From Reichenbachiella carrageenanivorans (lineage in GTDB: Bacteria; Bacteroidota; Bacteroidia; Cytophagales; Cyclobacteriaceae), in assembly GCF_025639805.1 (NCBI RefSeq), contig NZ_CP106735.1, positions 2,637,501-2,701,500 of the forward strand: 64,000 nucleotides of DNA. Reading direction: 5' to 3'. A program made the translations under genes and the position numbers. The stretch's first letter is position 1. Every line of letters starts with the position of its first letter. The notes beneath the pieces were generated by a model. The model worked only from the letters and a program-made list of their open reading frames with translations, was not told the origin of the DNA and did no database searches. This document shows, piece by piece, positions 16,540-26,793 of this stretch.

Positions 16540-17988
16540 ATGAAAATCACACAATTACTCAATACCCCAGTAGGAATATTGAGCAGAAAAAATTTGATAC
16601 AAAACACTGGCTTTCAGAAACAACACAATCTCTCCACTCCCAAAAGCCTGCTTCAAAAAATTGCAGGAGTGGTACTGACTCCATTAGATTATTTGGTCTT
16701 GTTCAGTACTTTTTTCCTCTTGTTTGGTGCTGTTTTTTTGGTGCACGAGTTTCAACCATATTTTGAACAAATCCATCTAGATAGGATGAATAGTGCATGG
16801 GGCAAGTCTTTTATCATGGTTTCGCTGGCCTTGTTGTCTTTTAGGCTGTTTTACATCATGTATATTTTCATCTTGCATAAGAAATACAAACCAGTGCCAT
16901 CAGTTTCGGATGATGAGTTGCCCAAATGTACAGTGATTGTGCCTGCTTACAATGAAGGAAAATTGGTATGGAAAACCTTGAAAAGCCTAGCCGAAAGTGA
17001 TTACCCAGAAGATCACTTGCAGCTGATTTGTATAGACGATGGCAGCAAAGATGACACTTGGGAATGGATGAAAAAAGCTAAAGAAGAGCTGGGTGATCGA
17101 GTGAGCATCTATCAACAACCCAAAAATATGGGCAAGCGCCATGCTTTGTATCGAGGGTTTAATCTGGCCACAGGGGAAGTGTTTATTACAGTGGATAGTG
17201 ATTCGATTGTCAAAAAAAACACACTTAGAAATATGGTGAGCCCTTTGGTCGTCAATGAAAAATGTGGCGCAGTAGCGGGTAACGTGAGGGTGCTCAACAA
17301 CAAGAGAGCCATGATACCCAAAATGTTAAATGTGAGTTTTGTGTTCAGTTTTGAGTTCGTTAGATCCGCTCAGAGTGTGTTGGGGTCTGTCCTCTGTACG
17401 CCAGGTGCATTGTCTGCTTATCGTAAGGAAGCTGTGATGAACTGCCTGCCAGATTGGATCAATCAGACTTTTATGGGACAACCCTCGGATATAGGGGAAG
17501 ATAGAGCCATGACCAATATGATTTTGAAGCAGGGTTATGAAGTTCGATTCCAAAGTAATGCCTACGTATTGACAGACACGCCAGAAAAATACAACAGCCT
17601 CTACAAAATGTTTATCCGCTGGGAGCGCAGCAACGTGCGAGAAAACATCATGATGAGCAAATATGCTTTCAAAAATTTCCGAAAAGGACCAAAGGCAGGC
17701 ACCAGGCTATTGCTTGTCGATCAATGGATCAAGGTCATTACGGCGTATCCCTTTCTGCTGTTGATGCTGTGTTTGATCATCATGCAGCCATTGCTATTTG
17801 TCTGCTCTACTTTGATGGGTATTTTGATTTTTTCATCTATTCCTGCCTTATTTTTTGCCAGACGACATTCTAAGTCGGAAGCGGTTTGGGCATACTCATA
17901 TGGTATTTTTCATACGTTTGCCCTGTTTTGGATTACGCCATATGCGATCGCTACAGCCAGCAAAAAAGGTTGGCTGACCAGAGGATAG
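16540..17988 (+). CDS. Processive GT2 glycosyltransferase (hyaluronan/chitin synthase-like)
   Basis: A 482-residue membrane glycosyltransferase. Two helices precede the catalytic domain (about 48-70 and 92-112) and two or three follow it (about 393-470). The GT-A domain has CTVIVPAYNEG, IDDGSKDD (165-172), the DxD-type VDSDS (218-222), GEDRAMT (319-325) in place of the usual GDDR, and FIRWERS (358-364) as the R-x-W acceptor-channel motif. This set is that of synthases that polymerise and extrude beta-linked polysaccharides such as hyaluronan or poly-GlcNAc. It has no partner genes for modification or export nearby. Its position between a hybrid kinase and an NtrC regulator suggests regulated capsule or matrix synthesis. 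The product sugar is not determined. Confidence 0.88.
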   Translation: MKITQLLNTPVGILSRKNLIQNTGFQKQHNLSTPKSLLQKIAGVVLTPLDYLVLFSTFFLLFGAVFLVHEFQPYFEQIHLDRMNSAWGKSFIMVSLALLSFRLFYIMYIFILHKKYKPVPSVSDDELPKCTVIVPAYNEGKLVWKTLKSLAESDYPEDHLQLICIDDGSKDDTWEWMKKAKEELGDRVSIYQQPKNMGKRHALYRGFNLATGEVFITVDSDSIVKKNTLRNMVSPLVVNEKCGAVAGNVRVLNNKRAMIPKMLNVSFVFSFEFVRSAQSVLGSVLCTPGALSAYRKEAVMNCLPDWINQTFMGQPSDIGEDRAMTNMILKQGYEVRFQSNAYVLTDTPEKYNSLYKMFIRWERSNVRENIMMSKYAFKNFRKGPKAGTRLLLVDQWIKVITAYPFLLLMLCLIIMQPLLFVCSTLMGILIFSSIPALFFARRHSKSEAVWAYSYGIFHTFALFWITPYAIATASKKGWLTRG

Positions 17989-17999
17989 ATAGATTTTCT

Positions 18000-18028
18000 G
18001 TAGGTGGTGGGATGACCTTGTCACCTAC
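18000..18028. terminator. Hairpin between convergent genes
   Basis: GTAGGTG (18000-18006) pairs with CACCTAC (18022-18028). There is no clear T-run on either side, so it may slow or protect transcript ends rather than act as a classic terminator. Confidence 0.35.
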
Positions 18029-18041
18029 GGAATAGATAAGC

Positions 18042-19412
18042 CTAGCAGTCTATGCTATATTGTTTGATTTTGTAATACAGTGTAGAACGGTCGATGCTCA
18101 GGGCATTGGCTGCTTTGGTTTTATTGTATTTGTACTTTTCTAACGCATTTTCGATGAGTTGTTTTTCCTGTACTTGGCTGTGGTTTTTTATATTTAGTTC
18201 CTCTTGTAGTACCAAGTCGTTTGCTGGAGCGAGAGGCGTAGCTTGTTTTTTGCGGTGATCTTCCATCAGGCCTGTTGGCAAAGACTCAATAGTTATTTGA
18301 TCACCTGTGGCGAGTAAAACGGCTCGCCGGATTATATTTTTCAATTCTCTCAAATTGCCAGGCCAGTGATAGGTTTGGAAAATGTCCCTAACCTCGGTTG
18401 AGATAGGTAATGGTGTTTTTTCGAGTTCGATACAGGCCTGTTTGATGAAAAACTGACAGAATTCATCCAAGTCATCTAGTCGGTCTTTCAATGGTGGTAC
18501 GTTTAATTCAAACTCATTGAGACGGTGGTAGAGATCGTTTCTAAAAGTGTTCTCCTCTGTAGCACTGTCTAAATCTTCATTGGTGGCAGCGATCAGTCTG
18601 ACATCAACTTTGATCTCTTGATTGTTACCCACCTTTTTTATGATGCCTTCTTGTATTGCTCTTAGTAGCAAGACTTGTACTTCATAAGGGAGGTTGCCCA
18701 CTTCATCTAGAAACAGTGTGCCTCCATGCGCTTCTTCAAACAATCCCTTTTTGTCGATATGGGCACCAGTAAAAGCACCTTTGACATGGCCGAAAAGCTC
18801 ACTGCCAGCCAGATCTACGGAGAGTGCGCCGCAGTCTACCGCTACGAATGGGCTGTTGTTTCTTCTGCTTAGTTTATGAATAGTCCTGGCAATATGTTCT
18901 TTTCCAGTGCCACTTTCACCAATCATCAATACACACATTTTGGTAGGAGCTACCATCGTTACATGTTTCCACAGCTGATTGGTATGGGTATTTTGTCCGA
19001 TTATATATTCGCTTGAATCTATACTTTTCTGTAGGCTCCTTTCTTCCTGGGTGCCAGATTTGGCCATGGCTTGCTTGATGACTTTCAAGAGTTCATCCGG
19101 GTTGACAGGCTTGGTTACAAATTCATAAGCACCCAATTTGATAGAATCTACAGCTATCCGTATGTCGGCATAATTGGTGATCAAGATGACAGGCAATCCA
19201 GCGTAGCTGGATTTTATCTTTTTTATCAAGGCCAACCCGTCTAAGTCGGGGAGCTTGTAGTCGGCCAGTACCAGATCAAATTTGTCTTTGCTCAATTCTT
19301 CGAGGCCGCCTTTCGAGCTGTGTCTGGAGGTTATCATGAAGCCCTGTCGCTGGAGGTAATTGCTCACCAATTGATTGAAAGCAGGGTCATCATCTACCAC
19401 TAATATTCTCAT
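18042..19412 (-). CDS. NtrC-type sigma-54-dependent response regulator
   Basis: A 456-residue regulator. The receiver domain has DDD at 7-9, phospho-acceptor Asp51 in [14 protein letters not shown] and Lys101. The AAA+ domain has Walker A GESGTGKE (165-172), the sigma-54-contact loop GAFTGA (212-217) and Walker B LFLDEVG. A Fis-type helix-turn-helix ends the protein ([20 protein letters not shown]). Full domain set, so likely functional. It would activate sigma-54 promoters after phosphorylation, perhaps by the hybrid kinase upstream. It converges with the glycosyltransferase gene, which has a possible sigma-54 promoter. Confidence 0.94.
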   Translation of the reverse strand: MRILVVDDDPAFNQLVSNYLQRQGFMITSRHSSKGGLEELSKDKFDLVLADYKLPDLDGLALIKKIKSSYAGLPVILITNYADIRIAVDSIKLGAYEFVTKPVNPDELLKVIKQAMAKSGTQEERSLQKSIDSSEYIIGQNTHTNQLWKHVTMVAPTKMCVLMIGESGTGKEHIARTIHKLSRRNNSPFVAVDCGALSVDLAGSELFGHVKGAFTGAHIDKKGLFEEAHGGTLFLDEVGNLPYEVQVLLLRAIQEGIIKKVGNNQEIKVDVRLIAATNEDLDSATEENTFRNDLYHRLNEFELNVPPLKDRLDDLDEFCQFFIKQACIELEKTPLPISTEVRDIFQTYHWPGNLRELKNIIRRAVLLATGDQITIESLPTGLMEDHRKKQATPLAPANDLVLQEELNIKNHSQVQEKQLIENALEKYKYNKTKAANALSIDRSTLYYKIKQYSIDC

Positions 19413-19634
19413 AACTTATATTAAATAATTTAATATTATTAAGCGCTTCGATCATTCAAAATTAGGCACAAATACTTTAGTAAAACAAAGATTGTCTGCT
19501 GTATAGCTATTTCTCCTGTTTAGGAAACGATACAAGAATAATAATGGTCTAAACTGATAAAGGAAGTTTGCGTTTTTTTCAATGACAGTAATAACTATCA
19601 TTACGCGAAGTAGTTGTCTATTCGTTATTCTTTT

Positions 19635-21650
19635 TTACTCCTCAAACTGGCTTTCAATGTCTTGCTCTTTTTGAATGGCAGGTCGATAGATTTCAAACTC
19701 TACTCTGCGGTTTAGTTTTCGGTCTTCTACAGTCACTTCTTCTACGATGGGTTGGGTGCTACCATAGCCTTCGTTTTCTACACGGTTGGAGGCTACACCT
19801 CCAAAGATCACGATATAGTCGCGAATGGTCTGTGCTCGATCCTTGGATAGCTGAAGGTTGAGCTGATCCGAGCCATATTTATCTGTATGCCCCGAGATGC
19901 GTAGATAGAAATCTGGGTTGTCATACATAAAATTGATGATCTTATTGAGGTCTCCATACATCTCCACTTTCAGGTTGGCCTGTCCCGCATCAAATTCAAT
20001 CGATTCAAATTTCACTTTACTAGCAATAGGCTCTGTCACTTCGTCAAACTGTGCAGGTCCATCGAGATAAAACATTTCCTCTATTCTAAAAAATTCATCT
20101 CCTTGTATGATCAAAAGGTAGTTTCTATGGTTGATCAAATCAAACTCAAAACTACCGTCGGGTTTGAGATACTTGGGTGCTACTGCTGTGCCTTCGTCTA
20201 AGTCTATCACCGACACGATACCCGTAAAAGGCTTACCCGTGAGAGAGTCTGTAAGTGATCCAGTGATTTTGGTAAGTGCTTCTGGTTGTGCTTCCATCGG
20301 GAGGGGAAAGGAGTAGAGGTCCAGTAGGTTAAGGTCTTGTGTTGCCGATCGGGCATAAAAAAGGTCTTTAGAGTCTGAGTCTATCGAGAAGTAAAATTCA
20401 CTGCCTCTCCCGTTGACCAACGGACCGATGTTGATGGGTTCGCTCCACTGGTTGTCGTTGTGATATGACTTATAGATATCGAATTCTCCAAATTTAAACA
20501 GCTGCCCATTCGAGCTAAAAAATAAGACTTGATAATTGGGGTGGTAGAAGGGACTTACTTCATTTTGTCGGGTGTTGATCACAGGGCCTAGGTTTTGTGC
20601 AGGCATCCATTCTCCCTTGCCGTTTCGGTAAGTGAAATAAATATCAGATAGGCCGAATCCTCCAATCCGATCCGAGGCAAAGTACAGGGTGTCTTCTGTG
20701 TGAGACAAACTTGGATGAGAATCCCAGCTCACACTATTCACTGTAAAACCTAAATTTTCTATATCAGTCCACACGCTGTCTTCCCCGAGTTTAGCCATAA
20801 ATAGATCGCAATTGCCCATAGACCCAGGCGATTCGCACCGAGAGAAGAAAAGTGTTTGGCCATCTTTCGAGATACAGGCCGATCCTTCGTTGTATCTTGT
20901 GTTGATTTCCCTCATTTCGGTGCTTAGATCCCAGTACCCGTCTACCTTTCGGGAAATGAACAAGTCCTCATTTTTTCGGTAACTCAGGTTTTGCAGCTGC
21001 TCATTACGCTTAGAGGTAAAGATCAGTGCTTGATTGTTCATGCCTAGCGTAGGAGCATAGTCTGCTTGGCGTGAATTGATTTTTCTTCCCATATTCAGCA
21101 AGACACCACGAGGTGGGCGGATGGTGTCTATGGCTTTGCGGTGTTCTACCAGTTTGTAGTAGTAGTCTAGCGGTACGAAATTATCCACCTCTTGTGTGTT
21201 GAGTGAGTCATAGTACAGCTCAATCTCTCGTATATCTATACGCTGGTGGTGGTGGCGAAGGGCGAGTTTGTAGAGCGAGCGAGCTTCTCCTTCTGTGCCA
21301 TAGACTTCTGTCAATTTGGCTAGTCGCCAAATCCAGTATGTGTCTACATAAAAATTTCTAATGCCAAATTGCATCACATAATCTTGCAAAAGAGGATAGA
21401 GCTGAGCCCAGTTTTTCTCTTGCTCCAATTTCTGTATTCGATGCATCTTGCCCTTGTCGTAATATTCATTGACGACATTGATATTCTTGAAATTGTAAAT
21501 GCTAAAATTTCCTTCTGTACCGAGGGTGTCTATCTGCAATAACGCATGGCTATCCTTCTTTTTCCCCAAAAACTGGGCGTGAGACGATGCCTGTGTTAGC
21601 ACCAAAAGCGATAGCAAAAAGAAGATATTTTGGGATAAAAATTTAATCAA
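19635..21650 (-). CDS. OmpA family protein with PD40 repeats
   Basis: A 671-residue envelope protein. A signal peptide covers about the first 25 residues (cleavage near SSHAQ). Residues 190-460 hold several WD40-like beta-propeller (PD40) blades such as GSACISKDGQTLFFSRCE and DTLYFASDRIGGFGLSDIY. A carboxypeptidase-regulatory-like beta domain follows (near 470-540). The C-terminal OmpA domain binds peptidoglycan (IEFDAGQANL and RISGHTDKYGSDQLNLQLS). The architecture is common in Bacteroidota and similar to the type IX accessory protein PorE, but I cannot assign that role. The 222-base gap to the NtrC-type gene holds no recognised feature. Confidence 0.9.
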   Translation of the reverse strand: MIKFLSQNIFFLLSLLVLTQASSHAQFLGKKKDSHALLQIDTLGTEGNFSIYNFKNINVVNEYYDKGKMHRIQKLEQEKNWAQLYPLLQDYVMQFGIRNFYVDTYWIWRLAKLTEVYGTEGEARSLYKLALRHHHQRIDIREIELYYDSLNTQEVDNFVPLDYYYKLVEHRKAIDTIRPPRGVLLNMGRKINSRQADYAPTLGMNNQALIFTSKRNEQLQNLSYRKNEDLFISRKVDGYWDLSTEMREINTRYNEGSACISKDGQTLFFSRCESPGSMGNCDLFMAKLGEDSVWTDIENLGFTVNSVSWDSHPSLSHTEDTLYFASDRIGGFGLSDIYFTYRNGKGEWMPAQNLGPVINTRQNEVSPFYHPNYQVLFFSSNGQLFKFGEFDIYKSYHNDNQWSEPINIGPLVNGRGSEFYFSIDSDSKDLFYARSATQDLNLLDLYSFPLPMEAQPEALTKITGSLTDSLTGKPFTGIVSVIDLDEGTAVAPKYLKPDGSFEFDLINHRNYLLIIQGDEFFRIEEMFYLDGPAQFDEVTEPIASKVKFESIEFDAGQANLKVEMYGDLNKIINFMYDNPDFYLRISGHTDKYGSDQLNLQLSKDRAQTIRDYIVIFGGVASNRVENEGYGSTQPIVEEVTVEDRKLNRRVEFEIYRPAIQKEQDIESQFEE

Positions 21651-21870
21651 TGAAAATTCCTTTTTTCGTTACATGCACATCAGCTATCTTAAGTTGTCAT
21701 AGGATCGCGTCGCGTTTTTCAAATTTAGTGCAGACAACCGTGATAACGAATGAAAGCTGAAATTAAATATACTTACTTTGGCATACCGATTGTAATTAAT
21801 GTAGCACTAAAGAATAGATCAGCTGTCTGCGTGCAATTGTGCCAATATGACAGCTTTGGATGAATAGTTT

Positions 21871-24345
21871 ATGGAGTTGAATAATTTTTATAATTCTTAT
21901 CTTTTTTCAGAATTGGGCGACGAAGAGGCAGAGGAGCTTATTCCTTTGGATTTGACAGGAGAGGATGACGAATTAGAAGCTGGCGAACTGCCAGATGACT
22001 TGCCAATTTTGCCTTTAAAAAATGCCGTATTGTTTCCTGGTGTTGTGATTCCGATCACAGTGGGTAGACAAAAATCTATCCGGCTGGTCAAAAAAGCCTA
22101 TCGTACCAATAAAATTATCGGAGTAGCTGCACAGCTTAATTCTTCTGCGGAAGATCCAGGGGAAAAAGAAATATATAAAATAGGTACTGTTGCTAAGATT
22201 TTGAAAATGCTGGTATTGCCTGATGGTAATACTACGATCATTATCCAAGGCAAAAGCAGAATGGAAATTCAGCAAGTGGTGCAGGAGAATCCATACCTTA
22301 CAGCCAAGGTAGATTTATTGACGGAGAATTTTGTAGAAGAGGAGACCAAAGAAACTGTAGCCATCATCTACTCGCTCAAAGATGCGGCGAAGAAGATATT
22401 GAAGCTTAACCCTGAGATTCCCAAAGAAGCGCAAGCCGCACTAGAAAATATCAACAGCTTTAAATTTTTGACTCACTTTCTGTGCTCTAATATCAACTCA
22501 GAGGTAAAAGACAAGCAGAAGTTGCTCGAAATCAACGATGGCAGCAAGCGTGCAGAGGCACTCTTGAAGTATATGTTGAAAGATATACAGGTGCTAGAGC
22601 TCAAGCATGAGATTCACGATAAAGTGAATACCGACATCGATCAGCAGCAACGTGATTATTATTTGCGTCAGCAAATGAAGGTATTGCAAGACGAACTGGG
22701 ACAAGGAGGAGTAGAGCATGAGGTAGAAGAACTGCGAGTCAGAGGACTAAACAAGAAATGGTCTAAGGAAGTCGCCGAGCATTTTGAAAAAGAACTGACC
22801 AAAATAGAGCGCATGAATCCCATGGCAGCAGAATATCCTGTTGCGATGAATTATGCGGAGTTATTGGTAGATCTACCTTGGAACGAAATCTCTGAGGATA
22901 ATTTCGATCTGAAAAGAGCTAAAAAAATACTAGACCAAGACCATTTTGGCTTGGAGAAAGTAAAGGATCGTATCATCGAGTATCTAGCGGTTCGTAAATT
23001 AAAGAACGATCTTAAAGGACCTATTTTGTGTTTGTTTGGCCCTCCTGGAGTAGGAAAAACCTCTCTAGGCAAGTCTATCGCCAAAGCACTAAACCGTGAA
23101 TACGTACGTATGTCGCTGGGTGGCGTGCACGACGAGGCGGAGATCCGTGGGCATAGAAAAACCTACATTGGCGCCATGCCAGGCAAGGTGATTCAAAACA
23201 TCAATAAGGCCAAATATTCAAATCCAGTTTTTGTGCTGGATGAGATAGATAAGGTGTCGTCTGACTTCAGAGGAGATCCTTCGTCTGCTTTGCTAGAGGT
23301 ACTAGACCCAGAGCAAAATGAGACTTTCAAGGACAACTTCCTTGAGGTGGAATATGATTTATCTAAGGTGCTTTTTATCGCTACTGCCAATTCGTTGGAC
23401 ACGATCCAGCCAGCCTTGCGAGACAGAATGGAGATCATAGAGATCACAGGCTATACACTAGAGGAAAAGATTCAGATTGCTAAAAAGCACTTGCTACCTA
23501 AGCAGCTCAAAGAGCACGGCATGAAGTCTAGTCAGTTGTCTATGGATCAGAAGGCTTTCGCCAAGCTGGTGGATGATTACACCCGAGAGTCAGGGGTGAG
23601 AAATCTTGAACGTAAGGTGGGGGCTGTAGTGCGTGATGCAGCCAAATCTATTGCCATGGAAGACGATTATCAGAAAAAAGTAACACCAGACGAAATTCGT
23701 AGAATTTTGGGTGCGGAGGTTTTCGATAAAGAACTGTATCAAGACAACAAACATGCAGGGGTAGTGACAGGTTTGGCCTGGACATCTGTGGGTGGAGAGA
23801 TCCTGTTTATAGAATCTAGTCTGAGCAGGGGCAAGGGTAAGTTGACCCTGTCTGGTCAGCTGGGTGATGTAATGAAAGAGTCTGCCATGACAGCACTTTC
23901 ATATCTCAAGTCTAATGCGGATTCTCTTGGTTTGGATTATAGAGTGTTTGATAATTATGATCTGCACATTCACGTGCCAGCTGGTGCAGTGCCTAAGGAT
24001 GGGCCTTCGGCAGGTATTACGATGCTCACATCGTTGGCTTCGGTTTTCACACAGCGCAAGGTGAAGCAGAAGCTAGCCATGACTGGCGAAATCACCCTTC
24101 GTGGGAAAGTGCTGCCCGTAGGTGGTATCAAGGAGAAAATTTTGGCAGCGAAGAGAGCCGGTATCAAGGAAATTATTCTTTGTCAGAAAAATAAGCGAGA
24201 TATTGACGAAATAGATGAACGATATGTCAAGGATTTGAAGTTCCATTTTGCAGAGACCGTAGAGGAAGTATTGGCGGTGGCCTTGCTGCCACAAAAGGTG
24301 CAAAATGCCATCAAACTGGTGACTACAGAGCAGAAACCAGCTTAA
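21871..24345 (+). CDS. lon: ATP-dependent protease Lon
   Basis: An 824-residue AAA+ serine protease that degrades misfolded and regulatory proteins in the cytoplasm. The N-terminal substrate-binding domain begins near [19 protein letters not shown]. Walker A GPPGVGKT is at 390-397 and Walker [12 protein letters not shown] at about 450. The catalytic Ser713 is in PKDGPSAG and Lys756 in VGGIKEK. The length is typical of Bacteroidota Lon. ATG at 21871 was chosen as the only start before the conserved N-terminus. No hairpin follows, and porQ starts 27 bases on, so they may share a transcript. Confidence 0.97.
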   Translation: MELNNFYNSYLFSELGDEEAEELIPLDLTGEDDELEAGELPDDLPILPLKNAVLFPGVVIPITVGRQKSIRLVKKAYRTNKIIGVAAQLNSSAEDPGEKEIYKIGTVAKILKMLVLPDGNTTIIIQGKSRMEIQQVVQENPYLTAKVDLLTENFVEEETKETVAIIYSLKDAAKKILKLNPEIPKEAQAALENINSFKFLTHFLCSNINSEVKDKQKLLEINDGSKRAEALLKYMLKDIQVLELKHEIHDKVNTDIDQQQRDYYLRQQMKVLQDELGQGGVEHEVEELRVRGLNKKWSKEVAEHFEKELTKIERMNPMAAEYPVAMNYAELLVDLPWNEISEDNFDLKRAKKILDQDHFGLEKVKDRIIEYLAVRKLKNDLKGPILCLFGPPGVGKTSLGKSIAKALNREYVRMSLGGVHDEAEIRGHRKTYIGAMPGKVIQNINKAKYSNPVFVLDEIDKVSSDFRGDPSSALLEVLDPEQNETFKDNFLEVEYDLSKVLFIATANSLDTIQPALRDRMEIIEITGYTLEEKIQIAKKHLLPKQLKEHGMKSSQLSMDQKAFAKLVDDYTRESGVRNLERKVGAVVRDAAKSIAMEDDYQKKVTPDEIRRILGAEVFDKELYQDNKHAGVVTGLAWTSVGGEILFIESSLSRGKGKLTLSGQLGDVMKESAMTALSYLKSNADSLGLDYRVFDNYDLHIHVPAGAVPKDGPSAGITMLTSLASVFTQRKVKQKLAMTGEITLRGKVLPVGGIKEKILAAKRAGIKEIILCQKNKRDIDEIDERYVKDLKFHFAETVEEVLAVALLPQKVQNAIKLVTTEQKPA

Positions 24346-24371
24346 TCCACTTATCGAATAGGCCATATATT

Positions 24372-25391
24372 ATGAATATGAAAAAACCTGCTTTTATCTT
24401 TTTGTTTTGGATTCAAGCAGGTTTTTTGTTTGCGCAGCTCAACGATTCCTATCATTTTTTGGATTTGCCTGTGGGAGCCAGAGTGGCTGGCCTTGGGGGA
24501 GTGATTGCTTCGTCCACGGATCAGGATGTTAATTTGTTTTTGTCTAACCCTGCCTTGTTGGATTCTGCCGATGACAATCACGTGTCGTGGAGCCATCTGG
24601 GCTACTATGCTGATGTGAAATACAATACTTTGGCATATGCCAAAACTTTTGAGCGAGCGGGTACTTTTGGAATAGGCATACAGCACTTGGGGTATGGGAC
24701 TATCGATAGCTATGATCCTGCGGGCAATTCGGTAGGTACTTTCGATGCTAGTGAGACAGCTGTGGTGATTTCTCATAGTCATCAGTTGGGTTTATTCAAG
24801 TTGGGAGCCAATTTGAAATATGCCTATTCTGGCATTTATACTTATCATTCTTCGGCCTTAGCTATGGATATTGGAGGGTCATTTATTCATCCTGAAAAGG
24901 AATTAGTAGTATCCATTCTTTTTAAAAATTTGGGTTTTGTGATGTCTGATTATTCGGATACCTCCGACTCGTCGTTGCCCACAGATTTGCAGGTGGGGCT
25001 TACATTCAAGCCAGAGCATATGCCATTCCGTTTTTCGTTTACAGGACATAATTTATTGCACCCCAGTGAAAATTATTTTGACGAAAGTATGAACGATGGT
25101 ACGGAAGAACCAGGTGTGGTAGATCGATTTTTCAGACATGTGAATATCGGAACGGAAATCTTGTTTAGTCCAAACTTTAATGTCCGGTTAGGTTATAATC
25201 ATCAGGTAAGAAAAGAATTGAGTCTAAGCGAAAAATCAGGCTTGTCGGGCATGTCTCTCGGCGTGATGGCGAGAGTCAAAGCCTTTGAACTGAGTTATAC
25301 CTTTACTACGTATCATGTAGATGGCGGACGGAGCTACTTCACGATTACGAGTAATTTGAATAGAGTATTTAAGAAAAAGTCAATTATATAA
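24372..25391 (+). CDS. porQ: Type IX secretion system protein PorQ
   Basis: A 339-residue outer-membrane beta-barrel protein with a signal peptide of about 21 residues (ending FLFAQ). The N-terminal motif LDLPVGARVAGLGGVIAS and the following NLFLSNPALL are diagnostic of the PorQ/PorV-like family. PorQ holds the attachment complex for type IX substrates together with PorU, PorV and PorZ. Its presence says that this organism exports proteins by the type IX route. Its stop overlaps the start of hslU by one base (TAATG). I see no sortase or C-terminal-domain cargo in the window. Confidence 0.9.
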   Translation: MNMKKPAFIFLFWIQAGFLFAQLNDSYHFLDLPVGARVAGLGGVIASSTDQDVNLFLSNPALLDSADDNHVSWSHLGYYADVKYNTLAYAKTFERAGTFGIGIQHLGYGTIDSYDPAGNSVGTFDASETAVVISHSHQLGLFKLGANLKYAYSGIYTYHSSALAMDIGGSFIHPEKELVVSILFKNLGFVMSDYSDTSDSSLPTDLQVGLTFKPEHMPFRFSFTGHNLLHPSENYFDESMNDGTEEPGVVDRFFRHVNIGTEILFSPNFNVRLGYNHQVRKELSLSEKSGLSGMSLGVMARVKAFELSYTFTTYHVDGGRSYFTITSNLNRVFKKKSII

Positions 25392-26785
25392 TGTTATCAA
25401 AAGATCAATACCTCACCCCTAAGCAGATAGTCGCGGAGTTGGACAAGTACATCATCGGTCAGCATGATGCCAAGCGCAATGTGGCCATTGCCCTACGAAA
25501 CCGCTGGAGAAGGATGAATGTGAAGTCTGAAATCCAAGGAGAAATAGTCCCCAACAATATTTTGATGATAGGAGCGACAGGTGTAGGCAAAACAGAGATT
25601 GCTCGCCGACTGGCCAAGGTAGCAGATGCACCGTTTGTGAAGGTAGAAGCCTCTAAGTTTACCGAGGTGGGTTATGTGGGGCGAGATGTAGAAAGTATGG
25701 TGCGAGACTTGGTGGAGCAATCCGTTAATCTTGTAAAGTTGGCACAAAAAGAAAAAATAAAGGAGAAGGTAGAAGACATAGTAGAAAACATCATTCTTGA
25801 TGCTTTGATTCCTCCAGTCAAAAAAGCACCAAGCACGATAGCTACAAGCACTGATGGGATACAGTCGATCCCTGTGGATGATGCTGATCTCAATGAAAAA
25901 ACAAGAGAGCGATTCAGAGAGAAGATTCGTAATGGCGAACTGGAAGATCGCAAAATAGACATCAGTGTACAGCAAAATTCTTCTGGCGGCATAGGGATGA
26001 TCGGTGGCGGTGCAATGGACGAAGCTTCTATGATGAATATTCAGGATATGATCGGACAGATGATGCCAAAGAAATCTAAGAAAAGAAAAGTAACGATTGC
26101 CGATGCTCGCAAGCTATTGATGGAGGAGGAATCTTCTCGACTGATCGATATGGACGAAGTGAAAGAAGAAGCGATTGCGAAGGCTGAAAATACAGGTATT
26201 ATCTTCATCGATGAGATAGATAAAATAGCCGTTGGGGCATCAAAAAAGGGCGGGCCAGATGTGAGTAGGGAAGGCGTGCAGCGAGACTTGCTCCCTATTG
26301 TAGAAGGCAGTGCCGTCAATACCAAATATGGAGTGATCAATACTGATCATGTACTGTTTATAGCTGCTGGTGCTTTCCACTTTGCTAAGCCTTCGGATTT
26401 GATCCCTGAGTTGCAAGGTAGGTTCCCAATCAGAGTAGAATTAGAAAATCTAACCAAGGCCGATTTTGTTAGGATTCTGAATGAGCCTAAAAATGCGCTG
26501 ACTAAGCAGTACACTGCATTGATTGGGTCTGAGGATGTAGAGATCAGTTTTAGCGAAGAAGCGATTGATGAGATCGCATCGATTGCGTTTAATATCAATG
26601 CTGAGATAGAAAACATAGGCGCGAGAAGATTGCATACCGTGATGAGCAGGTTGCTCAACGATATTTTGTTTGATATACCTGATGTGATCGAGGCCAACTC
26701 TAAGATCGTGATCGATAAAGCTAAGGTGCAAGAAAAACTGGATGGTATGGTTGAAAATAGGGATCTTAGCCAGTTTATTTTGTAA
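25391..26785 (+). CDS. hslU: HslUV protease ATPase subunit HslU
   Basis: A 464-residue AAA+ unfoldase that feeds substrates to the HslV peptidase. The N-terminal LTPKQIVAELDKYIIGQ, Walker A GATGVGKT at 61-68, the ASKFTEVGYVGRDVESMVRD pore-loop region and the Walker B GIIFIDEIDKIA are all present. The central I-domain (about 110-240) is also there. The gene overlaps porQ by one base, and the translations may be coupled. hslV, which usually sits beside hslU, is not in this window, so it must be elsewhere or absent. Confidence 0.96.
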   Translation: MLSKDQYLTPKQIVAELDKYIIGQHDAKRNVAIALRNRWRRMNVKSEIQGEIVPNNILMIGATGVGKTEIARRLAKVADAPFVKVEASKFTEVGYVGRDVESMVRDLVEQSVNLVKLAQKEKIKEKVEDIVENIILDALIPPVKKAPSTIATSTDGIQSIPVDDADLNEKTRERFREKIRNGELEDRKIDISVQQNSSGGIGMIGGGAMDEASMMNIQDMIGQMMPKKSKKRKVTIADARKLLMEEESSRLIDMDEVKEEAIAKAENTGIIFIDEIDKIAVGASKKGGPDVSREGVQRDLLPIVEGSAVNTKYGVINTDHVLFIAAGAFHFAKPSDLIPELQGRFPIRVELENLTKADFVRILNEPKNALTKQYTALIGSEDVEISFSEEAIDEIASIAFNINAEIENIGARRLHTVMSRLLNDILFDIPDVIEANSKIVIDKAKVQEKLDGMVENRDLSQFIL

Positions 26786-26793
26786 ATTAGAAA

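Noticed and set aside
16449..16766. Plus-strand frame of 105 codons at the start of the GT2 gene
   Set aside because: Out of frame with the glycosyltransferase, no family match, and the GT2 ATG at 16540 is convincing.
24351..24782. Minus-strand open frame of 143 codons at the start of porQ
   Set aside because: Lies opposite a clear PorQ N-terminus; composition is that of a complementary-strand artefact.
25493..25975. Open frame of 160 codons on the minus strand within hslU
   Set aside because: It is a shadow of a conserved essential gene, has no family match, and overlaps fully with HslU.
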